From contig DDEZ01000007.1 of the NCBI GenBank assembly GCA_002336805.1, forward strand, positions 124,001 to 188,000: a stretch of 64,000 bases of DNA, read 5' to 3'. Position numbers and translations under genes: made by a program. Of the stretch, positions 45,214-56,400 are shown piece by piece. Position 1 is the stretch's first letter, and each line of letters begins with the position of its first letter. The DNA is from Bacteroidetes bacterium UBA1941. Its GTDB lineage: Bacteria > Bacteroidota > Bacteroidia > Chitinophagales > LD1. Under the pieces are notes generated by a model. It worked only from the letters and a program-made list of their open reading frames with translations. It had not been told where the DNA came from and did not search any database.

Positions 45214-48200
45214 TGTTTTCTTCCTCATTTTTTCTGCCTGTTATCTTCTTTAAAATTTTCTTGATGTTCTTGGAGAGCGCAGCCTCAGACTGGCTTTCTA
45301 CAAAGTCCTCACTCAGCGGGCTGGCATCCTCATCACGTATCAGCTGCTTGCCCTCAGACAGCTTGCCAAATACGAAGTACAAGCCAGGGATAGCGATGAT
45401 GCCAAATACAGTACCGAAGAACATACCTCCCAGCGCGGATGAGCCGATGGTCTTATTGCCCACAGCACCCGGGCCTGTAGCTACTACCAGCGGCATCAGA
45501 CCCGCTATGAAGGCAAACGATGTCATCAGGATCGGACGGAGACGCACGCGGGCCCCTTCGATAGCCGCCTCCAGTACCGTAGCGCCCTGTATGTGCTTCT
45601 GCACGGCGAACTCTACGATGAGGATAGCATTCTTGCCGAGGAGGCCCACAAGCATGATGAGGCCCATCTGCGCATAGATGTCATTGGCGAGGCCCATTCC
45701 CTTGAGCAAGAAGAAGGAACCAAAGATACCCGGAGGCAGCGACAGGAGTACTGCCAGTGGTATGAGGAAGCTCTCATACTGCGCAGCAAGGATCAGGTAC
45801 ACGAAGATCAATACGACGAGGAAGATGATGATCGCTTCATTGCCACGGCGTGCCTCATCATATGATAGACCCTCCCACGCTATGCCGTAGCCGTGTGGCA
45901 GTGTCTCGGCAGCGACCTCTTGTATTGCCTTGATGGCATCACCGGAGGTATAGCCAGGAGCAGGCACACCCTTGATAGATGATGAGGTATAGAGATTGAA
46001 GCGCGTGATCTCATTCGGACCCTGTGTCTTCCTCATGGTCATGAATGCTGAGTATGGCACCATCTCTCCCTTATCATTTTTGATAAAGAGATTGAGGATA
46101 TCCTCAGGTAGCTTGCGGTACTCAGGGGCAGCTTGTGTGTAGACCTTAAAGAAGTTGCTAAAGCGGATGAAGCCCTGCTCATAGGTACTACCTATGAGGA
46201 TATTCAGGTTGTCCATCGCCTTGCCTATGGATACTCCTTTCTGCATCGCCATCTCGTTATCTATCACCAGCTCATACTGCGGATAGTTGGCCGCGAAGAA
46301 GGTGAAGAGTCCCGAGAGTTCTTTGCGTTTTTTGAGCGCAGCCATAAAGTCCTTATTGACCTTGTCAAACTCCTGGTAGTCTACCGTGGAGTTCTTATCC
46401 AGCATACGTAGCGAGAAACCATCCGATGAACCGTAACCCGGCACCGCTGGTGGCTCAAAGTACTCGACTACGGCACCCATGTCTTTGGTCTTCTCCTCCA
46501 GCTCTGCTATGATCTGTTTCACATTGTGCTTGCGGTCAGACCAGTCGCTGAGGTTGATAAGGCAGGTACCCGCATTGGAACCGCGACCCTCTGTGAGGAT
46601 CTCATATCCGGCGAGTGACGATACGGAGTGTACGCCGTCTACCTTCATGGCTATCTTTTGCAGCTTGCGAGCTACATCATTAGTACGCTCCAGCGTGGTG
46701 CCCGGAGGCGTCTGGATAATGGCATAGATCATACCCTGATCTTCGTTTGGTATGAAGCCGGATGGCAGGATCTTATTGACACCGAAGATGGCAAAGGCAA
46801 AACCGAAGAGCAGGCCATATGTCACCACGCGGCGATCGGTGATCAGCCTGAGGAAGCCCGTGTATTTATTCGTAGCGGTCTCAAAGGTCTTATTGAACCA
46901 ATCAATAAACATATTGATCGGGGTCCGACTGCGCTTCTGCCCATGTGTATTCTTCAATATCATGGCACACAGCACAGGTGTCAGAGTGAGAGCCACCACC
47001 CCAGAGAGAATGATGGAGCTAGCCATAGTGATAGAGAACTGCCGATAGAACACACCCACCGGACCGGACATAAATGCTACCGGGATGAACACTGCCGTCA
47101 TAACGAGTGTGATGGCAATGATCGCACCGCTGATCTCACCGAGTACTTTCTTCACAGCCTTATATGGCGAGAGGTGGTCGTCGTGCATCTTCACGTGCAC
47201 AGCCTCCACCACCATGATCGCATTGTCCACCACGATACCGATAGCCAGTACGAGCGCAAAGAGTGTCACGAGGTTCAGCGTGAGGCCAAACATCTGCATG
47301 AACAGGAAGGACCCGATCAATGATACCGGTACTGCGAGGATCGGGATCAAAGTAGACCGCCAGTCACCGAGGAAGATGAACACCACGAGTGCTACAAGGA
47401 TAAACGCCTCAAGGAGTGTATGGAGTACCTTCTCGATAGAGGCATCCACAAACTTTGATACGTCATAGTTGATCTCAAAGTCCATGCCGGGAGGAAAGTC
47501 CTTTTTCAGCTCTGCCAGCCGGGTCTTTGTTTCTTCTATGACTTTACTCGCATTACTACCTATGTTCTGCTTCAGTACGATAGAGGCAGCAGGGAAGCCA
47601 TCCTTATTGGAGTAGATGTCAAAGAACTCACTGCCCAGCTCTACTGTGGCGATGTCTTTCAGTTTGAGGCTTTCACCGGTCGGATTGGCTTTGATGATGA
47701 TGTTGCCATATTCTTCCGGTGTACTAAATCTTCCCTTGTAGGTCAAAACGTACTCTAGTGATTGTGCAGATTTGCCTGATGCCTGGCCTATACGGCCAGG
47801 GCGGCCTATCACGCTCTGCTCGCTCACGGCGTCCATCACCTCTTCGGTAGATACATTATAGGCACGCATACGATCCGGCTTTAGCCAGAGGCGCATGGCG
47901 AACTGACGGCTACCCAGTATCTGTGCGCGGCCCATACCCTTGATACGCTGCAGCTCGGGGAGTACCTTGACGCTGGCATAGTTGTACAGGAATTTCTCAT
48001 CTGCATTCTTGTCTTTAGAGTAGAGGTTCACGTACATGAGCATACTCGGCTGTAGCGGCGAGATCACGACACCCTCGCGCTGCACCAGCGGAGGGAGGTT
48101 GTTCATGACCTGATCCACACGCGTCTTGATGTTTACTACGGCAGCATTGGGGTCAGTGCCCGGATCAAATACGATCTGGATCGTAGCCTCGCCCGCGCTC

Positions 48201-48448
48201 GTAGCATCAGAGATGATATACTGCATGCCTTGTACACCGTTTATAGCGCGCTCCAGCGGGATGAGGGTGGACTTTACCAGTACGTCTGCACTCGCACCCG
48301 GGAAGGCGATGAACACCATGACCCGAGGCGGAGCGATCTCGGGAAACTGCGCTATCGGTATGGTCTCGATAGCCAGTATACCCAGGAATGTAATGGCCAG
48401 GGAGATGGCTATCGCCAGCACCGGCCTATGTATGAATTTGCTGAACAT
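45206..48448 (-). CDS. RND multidrug efflux pump (AcrB/HAE1 family)
   Basis: The inner-membrane proton-driven pump of the tripartite exporter. The 1080 residues start with FIHRPVLAIAISLAITFLG, the usual first helix, and have the 12-helix, two large periplasmic loop layout of HAE1 pumps. The conserved GAIIAITLVMTAVFIPVAF and GKNAILIVEF (lysine near 943) are present. In helix 4 the proton-relay pair, Asp-Asp in E. coli AcrB (407/408), reads Asp408-Asn409 in VVDNAIMVVE. The operon order is adaptor, pump, channel, with the channel gene overlapping by eight bases. Substrates cannot be told from sequence. Confidence 0.93.
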   Translation of the reverse strand: MFSKFIHRPVLAIAISLAITFLGILAIETIPIAQFPEIAPPRVMVFIAFPGASADVLVKSTLIPLERAINGVQGMQYIISDATSAGEATIQIVFDPGTDPNAAVVNIKTRVDQVMNNLPPLVQREGVVISPLQPSMLMYVNLYSKDKNADEKFLYNYASVKVLPELQRIKGMGRAQILGSRQFAMRLWLKPDRMRAYNVSTEEVMDAVSEQSVIGRPGRIGQASGKSAQSLEYVLTYKGRFSTPEEYGNIIIKANPTGESLKLKDIATVELGSEFFDIYSNKDGFPAASIVLKQNIGSNASKVIEETKTRLAELKKDFPPGMDFEINYDVSKFVDASIEKVLHTLLEAFILVALVVFIFLGDWRSTLIPILAVPVSLIGSFLFMQMFGLTLNLVTLFALVLAIGIVVDNAIMVVEAVHVKMHDDHLSPYKAVKKVLGEISGAIIAITLVMTAVFIPVAFMSGPVGVFYRQFSITMASSIILSGVVALTLTPVLCAMILKNTHGQKRSRTPINMFIDWFNKTFETATNKYTGFLRLITDRRVVTYGLLFGFAFAIFGVNKILPSGFIPNEDQGMIYAIIQTPPGTTLERTNDVARKLQKIAMKVDGVHSVSSLAGYEILTEGRGSNAGTCLINLSDWSDRKHNVKQIIAELEEKTKDMGAVVEYFEPPAVPGYGSSDGFSLRMLDKNSTVDYQEFDKVNKDFMAALKKRKELSGLFTFFAANYPQYELVIDNEMAMQKGVSIGKAMDNLNILIGSTYEQGFIRFSNFFKVYTQAAPEYRKLPEDILNLFIKNDKGEMVPYSAFMTMRKTQGPNEITRFNLYTSSSIKGVPAPGYTSGDAIKAIQEVAAETLPHGYGIAWEGLSYDEARRGNEAIIIFLVVLIFVYLILAAQYESFLIPLAVLLSLPPGIFGSFFLLKGMGLANDIYAQMGLIMLVGLLGKNAILIVEFAVQKHIQGATVLEAAIEGARVRLRPILMTSFAFIAGLMPLVVATGPGAVGNKTIGSSALGGMFFGTVFGIIAIPGLYFVFGKLSEGKQLIRDEDASPLSEDFVESQSEAALSKNIKKILKKITGRKNEEENNA

Positions 48449-48471
48449 TTTTTCTTGTTATTGGTCTTACA

Positions 48472-49557
48472 TTATTCTGCGTGCAGGCCTCTCATATCAG
48501 AGATGGCTTTCTGAGGATCTACATACTCTGTCTTGATCTTATCATTAGCCTGTACCTTGCGCAGGCCATCGAGGAGGATATGGTCATCTGTAGTGATGCC
48601 TTCTGTCACTACGTAGAGGTGTGGCATCTCCTGGCCTATGGTGATCTCACGGGCGCGCACGGTGCCATCTTTTTCTACTACGTATACAAATTTCTTATCC
48701 AGTACCTCAAACGTAGCAGCCTGCGGGATAATCATCGCATGCTTCAGGGAGATAGGCATCAGGATATTGCCCGTCTCACCGTGGCGCAGCACGCTGTGAG
48801 GATTTGGGAAAGTGGCACGGAAGGCAATGTTACCTGTCTCATTGTTGAAGTCCGCTTCTATCGTCTCTACCGTACCCTCCTGGTCAAACATATCCTGATT
48901 GGCCATTTTTAGTTTTACTTTGGTAGGGTTGTCAGATTTCTTGCCTGTGATATAGTGCAGGTACTCAGATTCCGGCACATTGAAGTATACCCACATCTTA
49001 CTATTGTCAGACAGGGTGGTGAGCAGCTCACCATCATCCAGCAGGCTACCCATCCGGACCATAAAGCGGTCTATAATACCATCAAAAGGTGCGCGTATCT
49101 CTGTAAACCCGAGGTGCGTCTGCGCGAGGCTGAGCTCTGCTTTTGCCTTATCCAGCTTGGCTTTGGCCAGTGCCAGTTCCTTAGGCGATACGATATTGCT
49201 ATCAGAGAGGCTCTTGGTATTCTGGTATTCTATCTCTTCAAAGTTTACCTCTGCATCGGCCTTCTGCCTCTCATTCTGATAGACTGTCGGCATGATCTGG
49301 AAGAGGAGCTGCCCCTTCTGCACATGCTGGCCTTCGTCTATGTAGATATTCTGCAGGTAGCCCGGCTCCAGTGCGCGCAGCTCAATGTGCTGGATAGAGT
49401 TGATCTTTGCTACATATTCTTTGTAGATGATCGTGTCCTTGATGATAGGGCTGGTGATCGGAAAAACCTCCGATTCCTCTTTCTCCTTTTCTGTGTGATG
49501 GCAGCTGGCTAATACTAACAGGACGATAGGACAGATGAGAAGTGCGATCCTCTTCAT
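48472..49557 (-). CDS. RND efflux periplasmic adaptor lipoprotein (AcrA/MFP family)
   Basis: The membrane fusion protein joining pump and channel. The 361-residue product has a lipobox (LVLASC, cysteine at residue 19) and a split lipoyl domain (ALEPGYLQNIYIDEGQHVQKGQ and GFTEIRAPFDGIIDRFMVRMGSLL). It also has a helical hairpin (LSDSNIVSPKELALAKAKLDKAKAEL) and the beta-barrel and membrane-proximal domains ending near LDGLRKVQANDKI. The gene lies 23 bases upstream of the pump gene. No dedicated regulator is adjacent; the nearest upstream gene, at 49701, is of unknown function. Confidence 0.92.
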   Translation of the reverse strand: MKRIALLICPIVLLVLASCHHTEKEKEESEVFPITSPIIKDTIIYKEYVAKINSIQHIELRALEPGYLQNIYIDEGQHVQKGQLLFQIMPTVYQNERQKADAEVNFEEIEYQNTKSLSDSNIVSPKELALAKAKLDKAKAELSLAQTHLGFTEIRAPFDGIIDRFMVRMGSLLDDGELLTTLSDNSKMWVYFNVPESEYLHYITGKKSDNPTKVKLKMANQDMFDQEGTVETIEADFNNETGNIAFRATFPNPHSVLRHGETGNILMPISLKHAMIIPQAATFEVLDKKFVYVVEKDGTVRAREITIGQEMPHLYVVTEGITTDDHILLDGLRKVQANDKIKTEYVDPQKAISDMRGLHAE

Positions 49558-49700
49558 GATGCTTTTTGATTTTGAATTATGATGATTTCGGTATAACCGT
49601 GACGGTGAGCCATATGCTCCCTGCGGGGCAGGTCATGCCTGCGCGGCAGTTGTGGCGAGAGTCCGTAGCCTAAGCTCAAACTTTCGTTTTGACGAAAATA

Positions 49701-50177
49701 CTATACGAGGAAACTCCGCCAGCAGTGGTGGAGCATGAAAAGGTCTGCAGACGGGCGCGCCTGTACAGACTGGGAGAGATGCAAAAGGAGATTAGTGCTC
49801 TGAGTGAGATCCAGTGCGCTCTCAAATGAGATGTGGTGCGCCATTTCTATCGGATCTATATCAGTATTGTCATCGTTTGAGCTGTCATCTGCCATCTCTA
49901 TGAGCTCCAGCGTGACGCGGGATAGATGCACAGAGGATATGGAAAGAAGGGGCTGATCTGCGAGGTCTGTCGTAGCGACCAGGGCTACATTCACTCCGTC
50001 CATAGCTGCTAGCGGACTGGTACCCGGGGCAGAAGACCTGACAGTCCAAAAAGAAAGGCCCATGACCAGAAACAGGAGGCAGTTTAAAACCACCTTGCCA
50101 GAGATACCATATGGGAGCTTCTGTTTGATACTTGTCTTTGTTACTATCCTAAAATGAACCGCAAGATTAGCGAACAT
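49701..50177 (-). CDS. Small uncharacterised protein upstream of the RND operon
   Basis: A 158-residue frame with one hydrophobic segment (VVLNCLLFLVMGLSFW) near residues 29-44. A Ser/Thr/Leu-rich region, a very acidic stretch (MADDSSNDDNTDIDP) and the tail LFMLHHCWRSFL follow. It may be a membrane-anchored periplasmic protein. No family is recognised and no better frame exists on the other strand. Codon use looks ordinary, but the C-terminus is unusual. It stands 143 bases upstream of the adaptor gene on the same strand, so it may share its control. It could also be a non-coding stretch. Confidence 0.4.
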   Translation of the reverse strand: MFANLAVHFRIVTKTSIKQKLPYGISGKVVLNCLLFLVMGLSFWTVRSSAPGTSPLAAMDGVNVALVATTDLADQPLLSISSVHLSRVTLELIEMADDSSNDDNTDIDPIEMAHHISFESALDLTQSTNLLLHLSQSVQARPSADLFMLHHCWRSFLV

Positions 50178-50216
50178 ATAGTGAGGGATAGAAAAAATAA
50201 CGTTTTTTCAGTTAAA

Positions 50217-50234
50217 GCCGCGAGGAGTCGCGGC
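50217..50234. other. GC-rich hairpin in the 50178-50463 intergenic region
   Basis: GCCGCGA-GGAG-TCGCGGC forms a perfect 7-bp stem with a four-base loop. On the - strand it is followed only by TTT, so at best it is a weak second terminator for the upstream collagen gene or a leader hairpin of the gene at 49701. The rest of this 286-base gap holds the terminator at 50406 and nothing else I recognise. Confidence 0.4.
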
Positions 50235-50405
50235 GAATCCCAAACTACTGTCGGTCATTCCGGCAGAAGGTATAGACAACAGAAAAAGGCAATTGTTAAA
50301 TGGGTTAACCAATTTTTTTATTGACGTCTGATAGTCAGCTCCTTAATTTAATTTATAGAAATACATTCCATGCGTTTTCTTTACATATAAAAGAAATGCA
50401 CTTGT

Positions 50406-50439
50406 AAAAAAATACGGGAGACATTCCTGTCTCCCGTAT
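50406..50439 (-). terminator. Intrinsic terminator of the second collagen-like gene
   Basis: A perfect 12-bp stem (ATACGGGAGACA/TGTCTCCCGTAT, loop of four bases) is followed on the - strand by a run of T. It lies 24 bases after the stop of the collagen-like gene. Confidence 0.9.
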
Positions 50440-50463
50440 CGTAACCCTGATAACATTTAAAAA

Positions 50464-53400
50464 TCATTTGCCCGTAGTCATATTCAAGCGCTCATTGATC
50501 GCATCTACCTGCGCTTTGATCTGCTTGTAGTTTTGGGTCTGCTCTGCTGACTGAGCTTTTAGTTTTTCGTTTTCTGCTTTCAGCTCCTGTATGGTCTCGC
50601 GGTCTGTGCGCTGTTGTTTATTGAGCTCCTGTATAGCGCCTATAGCCAATGCTGTGATCTGGTCAAAGTCTACCGTGCGGAAGTCATTCACCTTTTTGCC
50701 ATAGACGAAGACATTGCCCTGCTGCCCGGTCCAGCTCTCCGTGCGGAAAGTATGATCACTCTCTACAGCCGTCACCTTCGCCGGATGTGCCGTGTTCTTC
50801 TCATCATAGAGTAATACTTCATCACCCTGCTCAAAACCATGAGCAGCAGATGTAGATATGATCAGCACTCCATCATCTGTGCGGACTGATGCAGCCAAGG
50901 CAAATACTGTCGGGATGACATCATTATTCTTATTGACAGCGGTAGGGTATACGCTCTCTATCTGCTGGGCTATGAAGCCCGTCTTAGAGCGGTTGCCTCT
51001 TTGGACAGAATCTATGTACAGGTACTTAGTGACTTCCAGTCTATCAGCTATATCCAGCAGCGATGCTGTGGCAGGATAGCTTAGGTCGCGCTTGATACGA
51101 CGGTCGCTCTGCACATTGACCTCCGCTGAGAGGATGCGACCCGATGAATGTATAGATACAGGTACTGAGCCGCTATTGCCCGGATTGCTGCCAGCCCCAC
51201 CACTAGAGAGGTAGCCATAGCTGGTATAGTTCGTCGTGACAGTGCTGGCCACATCCAGCGGATATGATGGATTGCTGATACCGATACCGGTATTGCCATT
51301 TTTCAGGACTACCAAAGCATTGGAATAGCCAAATCCCGGGTTACCATTGCCTATGGTGAAAAGCCTGTCAGATCCTATCCAGTTGGTAGTAGAAGAAGGA
51401 GTATAGGTAGTATTATACGAGCCTACTACTAGCTCACCTTCAGAAGGAGCGTTCAGTCCACTGCCCAGAGTTATACTCTGCACGCCGCTGGAGGTATTGT
51501 TATATCCTATACTCACAGCACCGGAGCTAGTAGCACTACTACCTTGTCCGGCTGCGATGGCAGCGCTGCCGCTGGCAGTATTGGCCAGGCCGAGAGACAC
51601 AGATCCGGTATTAGTGGCGTTATTATTTTGTCCGATGGCTGTGCTAACGCTGCCACTTGCACTATTATTCTGGCCTATAGCAATAGCAGCAGTACCTCCT
51701 GCGGTATTGGATAGGCCCATCGCCACAGATCCTGTATTAGCGGCACTGTTATACTGTCCGGCAGAGATACCGTAGTTGCCATTGGCCGTATTATTACCAC
51801 CTATAGCAGCTGCTCCAAACCCTCCTACAGTATTGGTAGTACCAAAAGCCATAGCTGCATTATTTGACGCAGTATTTAGATACCCTATGGTAGCTGAAAC
51901 GATGCCTGTAGCATTATTGCTTTGGCCGAAGGCCATGCTAAAGTTGTTTGTGGAAGTATTGCCATATCCCAAGGCAGCAGCAGTATTGCCACTCACATAG
52001 TTAGACGCCCCTCCCGCTATACCATACTGAGAGAAAATCCGGTTGTTGGTACCAAAAGCAGCAGAAGCAGTGCCGTTAGCATTGTTATATTGACCGACAG
52101 CAAAGGCATTGACACCGCTGGCAGTATCGACACCGCCAAAGGCCGCGCTGGATCCACCGCTAGCCACAGTTTGATAGTTGGCCGCGAAAGCCTGATTGGC
52201 GGTAGCCTTAGATTGGTACCCGAGTGCATCGCTGAAAGAAGCACTGGCCGTGACCGAATAGCCGATAGCTGCACTCTGATGGCCGGAGGCAGTATTAAAC
52301 AAACCCACAGCCAGGCTTTGATTGCCAGATGATGTACTATTAGACCCAAGAGCAATACTACAACCTCCTGTAGAGGTCAAGTTGGCGCCCATGGCTATAT
52401 TACCTTGATTGAGACCATTAGATGTTGGAGCAAAATAGAAGTTGCCGCTTGAAGCTGCAAAGGTGATATTGCTAGCTCCCATGGTCACGGTCCTGTTGCC
52501 AGTCAGGGTACCGTCAGAGTTGTAAATATTTTTTGCTGAGATCGTAGCCGGGTCTACCCAGCTACCCACACCAGTGCCGCTACCCTGCAAAACATAACCG
52601 TTTGCAGCACCATTGGTCATCTGAAAGTTTGTGGTCTTTGTATTGCCTGCTACCTCCAGTGCGTTGGTAGGTACATTGGTACCTATACCTACCCCTGTGG
52701 CTGTGATGCTCATACCTAGTACATTGCCTGTGCCAGGTGCAGATGAGCCTCCGGCTGTGGTAGAATTATTCAAGTAAAAATCTATTGCATTGAGATTGCT
52801 GCCTACTGCACTGTTATGTCTCGTAGAGATGAAATGCCTATATCCGCCGCCGCCATACTGGATGGCAATATCAGCATTGCTTTGGCCACCTACCAGCACT
52901 GCACCGCTTCCTCTACCGGATAAAAGCTCAAAAGCGCTCACTTGTGACAATGGTGTATTTGTATTATTGCCCCGAATCAACGCATTGGCTCGCAGATCCA
53001 TCAGAGAGGCTATACCGGAGAGGCTCATTACAGGCGTGCTCGTGGCTGTATTGTAAAAATCGAACTGAGCATTCCATTCGCCAAAGTAAGTATGGTCGCC
53101 ACCGCTACCCAGAGAATATATGTAATGATTAAGATCTGTGCCTGCCAAGTAAAGCTTGTTAGCCGAAGTGCCATTATTATTGATCAGATACAGGCTACCA
53201 TTGACATTGGCATCACCGTTTACATCCAGCTTATATGCTGGTGCAGAAGTGCCCACGCCCACATATGTACCATCATCATAGATGATACTGCAAGTGGCAC
53301 TAGTACCATCTGACTTTAGCACCCTATTTGGAATAGCGCAGCCTACAGGACCCGTAGATCCTGTGGCCCCGGCTGGACCTTGAGCACCAGTAGCACCCGG

Positions 53401-56400
53401 AGCGCCAGTAGCGCCATCTACACCGTTTGTTCCATTCGCACCTGTAGCTCCGGCTGGACCGGTAGCGCCATTAGAACCGGCTGCACCAGCAGGACCTTGG
53501 GCACCGGTAGCGCCAGGAGTACCCTGGGGGCCAGTAACGCCATCTGTGCCATTTGTTCCATTTGCACCGGTAGGGCCGGCAGGACCAGTAGCACCAGCAG
53601 GGCCTTGAGCACCGGTCGCACCAGCTACACCCTGCGGGCCGGTAGCGCCATCTACACCGTTTGTTCCGTTCGCACCGGTAGGGCCGGCAGGACCAGTAGC
53701 TCCGTTAGTGCCTGCTGCACCGGTCGGGCCAGCTACACCAGCAGGACCCTGAGCACCGGTCGCACCAGCTATACCCTGAGGGCCGGTAGCGCCATCTGCA
53801 CCATTTGTTCCATTCGTACCTGTAGGGCCGGCAGGACCAGTAGCTCCGTTAGTGCCTGCTGCACCGGTCGGGCCAGCTGCACCAGCAGGACCCTGAGCAC
53901 CGGTCGCACCAGCTACACCCTGAGGGCCAGTAGCGCCATCTACACCATTAGTTCCATTCGTACCTGTAGGGCCGGCAGGACCAACTGCACCGGCAGGACC
54001 TTGGGCACCGGTCGCACCAGCTACACCCTGAGGACCGGTAGCGCCATCTGCACCGTTTGTTCCATTCGCACCTGTAGGGCCGGCAGGACCAGTAGCTCCA
54101 TTAGTACCTGCTACGCCTGTAGGACCAGCTACACCTGCAGGGCCTTGAGCACCGGTCGCACCTGCTACACCCTGAGGGCCGGTAGCGCCATCTACACCAT
54201 TTGTTCCATTCGTACCTGTAGGGCCGGTAGGACCAGTAGCTCCGTTAGTACCTGCTGCGCCCGTAGGACCAGCTGCACCAGCAGGACCCTGAGCACCGGT
54301 CGATCCAGCTACACCCTGAGGGCCGGTAGCGCCATCTGCACCGTTTGTTCCATTCGTACCTGTGGGGCCGGCAGGACCAGTAGCTCCGTTAGTGCCTGCT
54401 GCACCGGTCAGGCCAGCTACACCCTGCGGGCCGGTAGCGCCATCTACACCGTTTGTTCCGTTCGCACCGGTAGGGCCGGCAGGACCAGTAGCTCCGTTAG
54501 TGCCTGCTGCACCGGTCGGGCCAGCTACACCAGCAGGACCTTGAGCACCGGTCGCACCAGCTACACCAGCAGGACCTTGAGCACCTGTTGCACCAGCTAC
54601 ACCCTGAGGGCCGGTAGCGCCATCTGCACCGTTTGTTCCATTCGTACCTGTGGGGCCGGCAGGACCAGTAGCTCCGTTAGTGCCTGCTGCGCCCGTAGGG
54701 CCAGCTACACCCTGAGGGCCAGTAGCGCCATCTGCACCGTTTGTTCCATTCGCACCGGTAGGGCCGGCAGGACCAGTAGCTCCGTTAGTACCTGCTGCGC
54801 CCGTAGGACCAGCTGCACCAGCAGGACCCTGAGCACCGGTCGATCCAGCTACACCCTGAGGGCCGGTAGCGCCATCTGCGCCATTACTTCCGGTCGCACC
54901 GGTAGGACCGGTGGCACCTCCACCAGCACCAGTAGGTCCAGTTGGGCCAGCGATACCTTGAGGACCAGTTGCTCCATCATTACCATTTGCACCTGTCGGA
55001 CCAGTTATACCTGCCACGCCTTGAGGACCGGTCGCACCAGCTATACCTTGAGGGCCAGTAGCGCCATCTGTGCCATTTGTTCCATTCGCACCGGTAGCGC
55101 CGGCAGGACCAGTAGTACCATTAGTGCCTGTTGCACCGGTAGGACCAGCTACACCCTGAGGACCGGTAGCGCCATCATTGCCATTTGCACCTGTCGGACC
55201 AGCTATACCCTGAGGACCTTGAGCACCAGTAGCCCCATCAGCTCCTGCAGGACCTTGCGGGCCGGTAGCGCCATCACTACCATTTGTCCCGTTAATTCCA
55301 TCCGCACCGGATGGGCCCGTCGGACCAGTAGCACCACCGCCTACACCCGTAGCACCAGTTGGGCCAGCGATACCTTGAGGACCTGTTGCGCCATCATTGC
55401 CATTTGCACCTGTCGGACCAGCGATACCTGCCACGCCTTGTGGACCAGTAGGACCAGCTATACCCTGAGGACCTTGAGCACCAGTAGCGCCATCACTACC
55501 ATTTGTCCCGTTTATTCCATCAGCGCCGGACGGACCTGTCGGACCGGTAGCACCACCGCCTACACCCGTAGCACCAGTTGGGCCAGTTATGCCTTGAGGA
55601 CCTGTTGCCCCATCTACACCATTAGTTCCATTTGCACCTGTAGGGCCAGTAGCACCTATGGCACCCGTAGCACCATTGATACCATCAGCGCCGGATGGAC
55701 CTGTCGGACCGGTAGCACCACCGCCTACACCCGTAGCACCAGTTGGGCCAGCGATACCTTGAGGACCTGTTGCGCCATCATTGCCATTTGCACCTGTAGG
55801 ACCAGTTATCCCTGCCACGCCTTGAGGACCAGTAGGGCCAGCGATACCTTGAGGACCTGTTGCGCCATCTGTGCCATTTGTTCCATTCGCACCGGTAGGG
55901 CCAGCTACACCCTGAGGGCCTGTAGCGCCATCTGCGCCTGCAGGACCCTGCGGGCCGGTAGCACCATCATTACCATTTGCACCCGTAGCGCCATTAGTTC
56001 CATTCGTACCGTTTATTCCATCCGCGCCGGATGGGCCCGTCGGACCAGTAGCACCACCGCCTACTCCCGTAGCACCAGTTGGGCCAGCGATACCTTGAGG
56101 ACCTGTTGCGCCATCATTGCCATTTGCACCTGTAGGACCAGTTATCCCTGCCACGCCTTGTGCGCCGGTAGGACCTTGAGCACCAGTAGCGCCATCTGCG
56201 CCATTTGCTCCTGTAGCACCTGTAGTACCGTTAGTTCCATTCGTACCGTTTATTCCATCCGCACCTGACGGCCCTGTCGGACCAGCTATACCTTGAGCAC
56301 CAGCTACACCTGCAGGACCCTGCGGGCCGGTAGCTCCATCATTGCCATTTGCGCCGGTAGCACCTTGTGCACCAGTAGGACCAGCCACGCCAGCAGGACC

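Noticed and set aside
46628..47323. 231-codon frame on the + strand
   Set aside because: It lies within the RND pump gene on the opposite strand, is rich in His/Arg/Asp and has no recognisable domain.
48955..49512. 185-codon frame on the + strand
   Set aside because: It is antisense to the RND adaptor lipoprotein, which has clear lipoyl and hairpin domains.
36706..50464. Phage tail-fibre-like C-termini as evidence of a prophage
   Set aside because: No other phage genes are nearby. The proteins have signal peptides and collagen stalks and sit beside their own regulators, so they are better read as cellular surface proteins.
53380..56268. 962-codon Ser/Thr/Cys-rich open frame on the + strand
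   Set aside because: It is antisense to the collagen repeat of the 2160-residue protein. Its composition is only the complement of that repeat.
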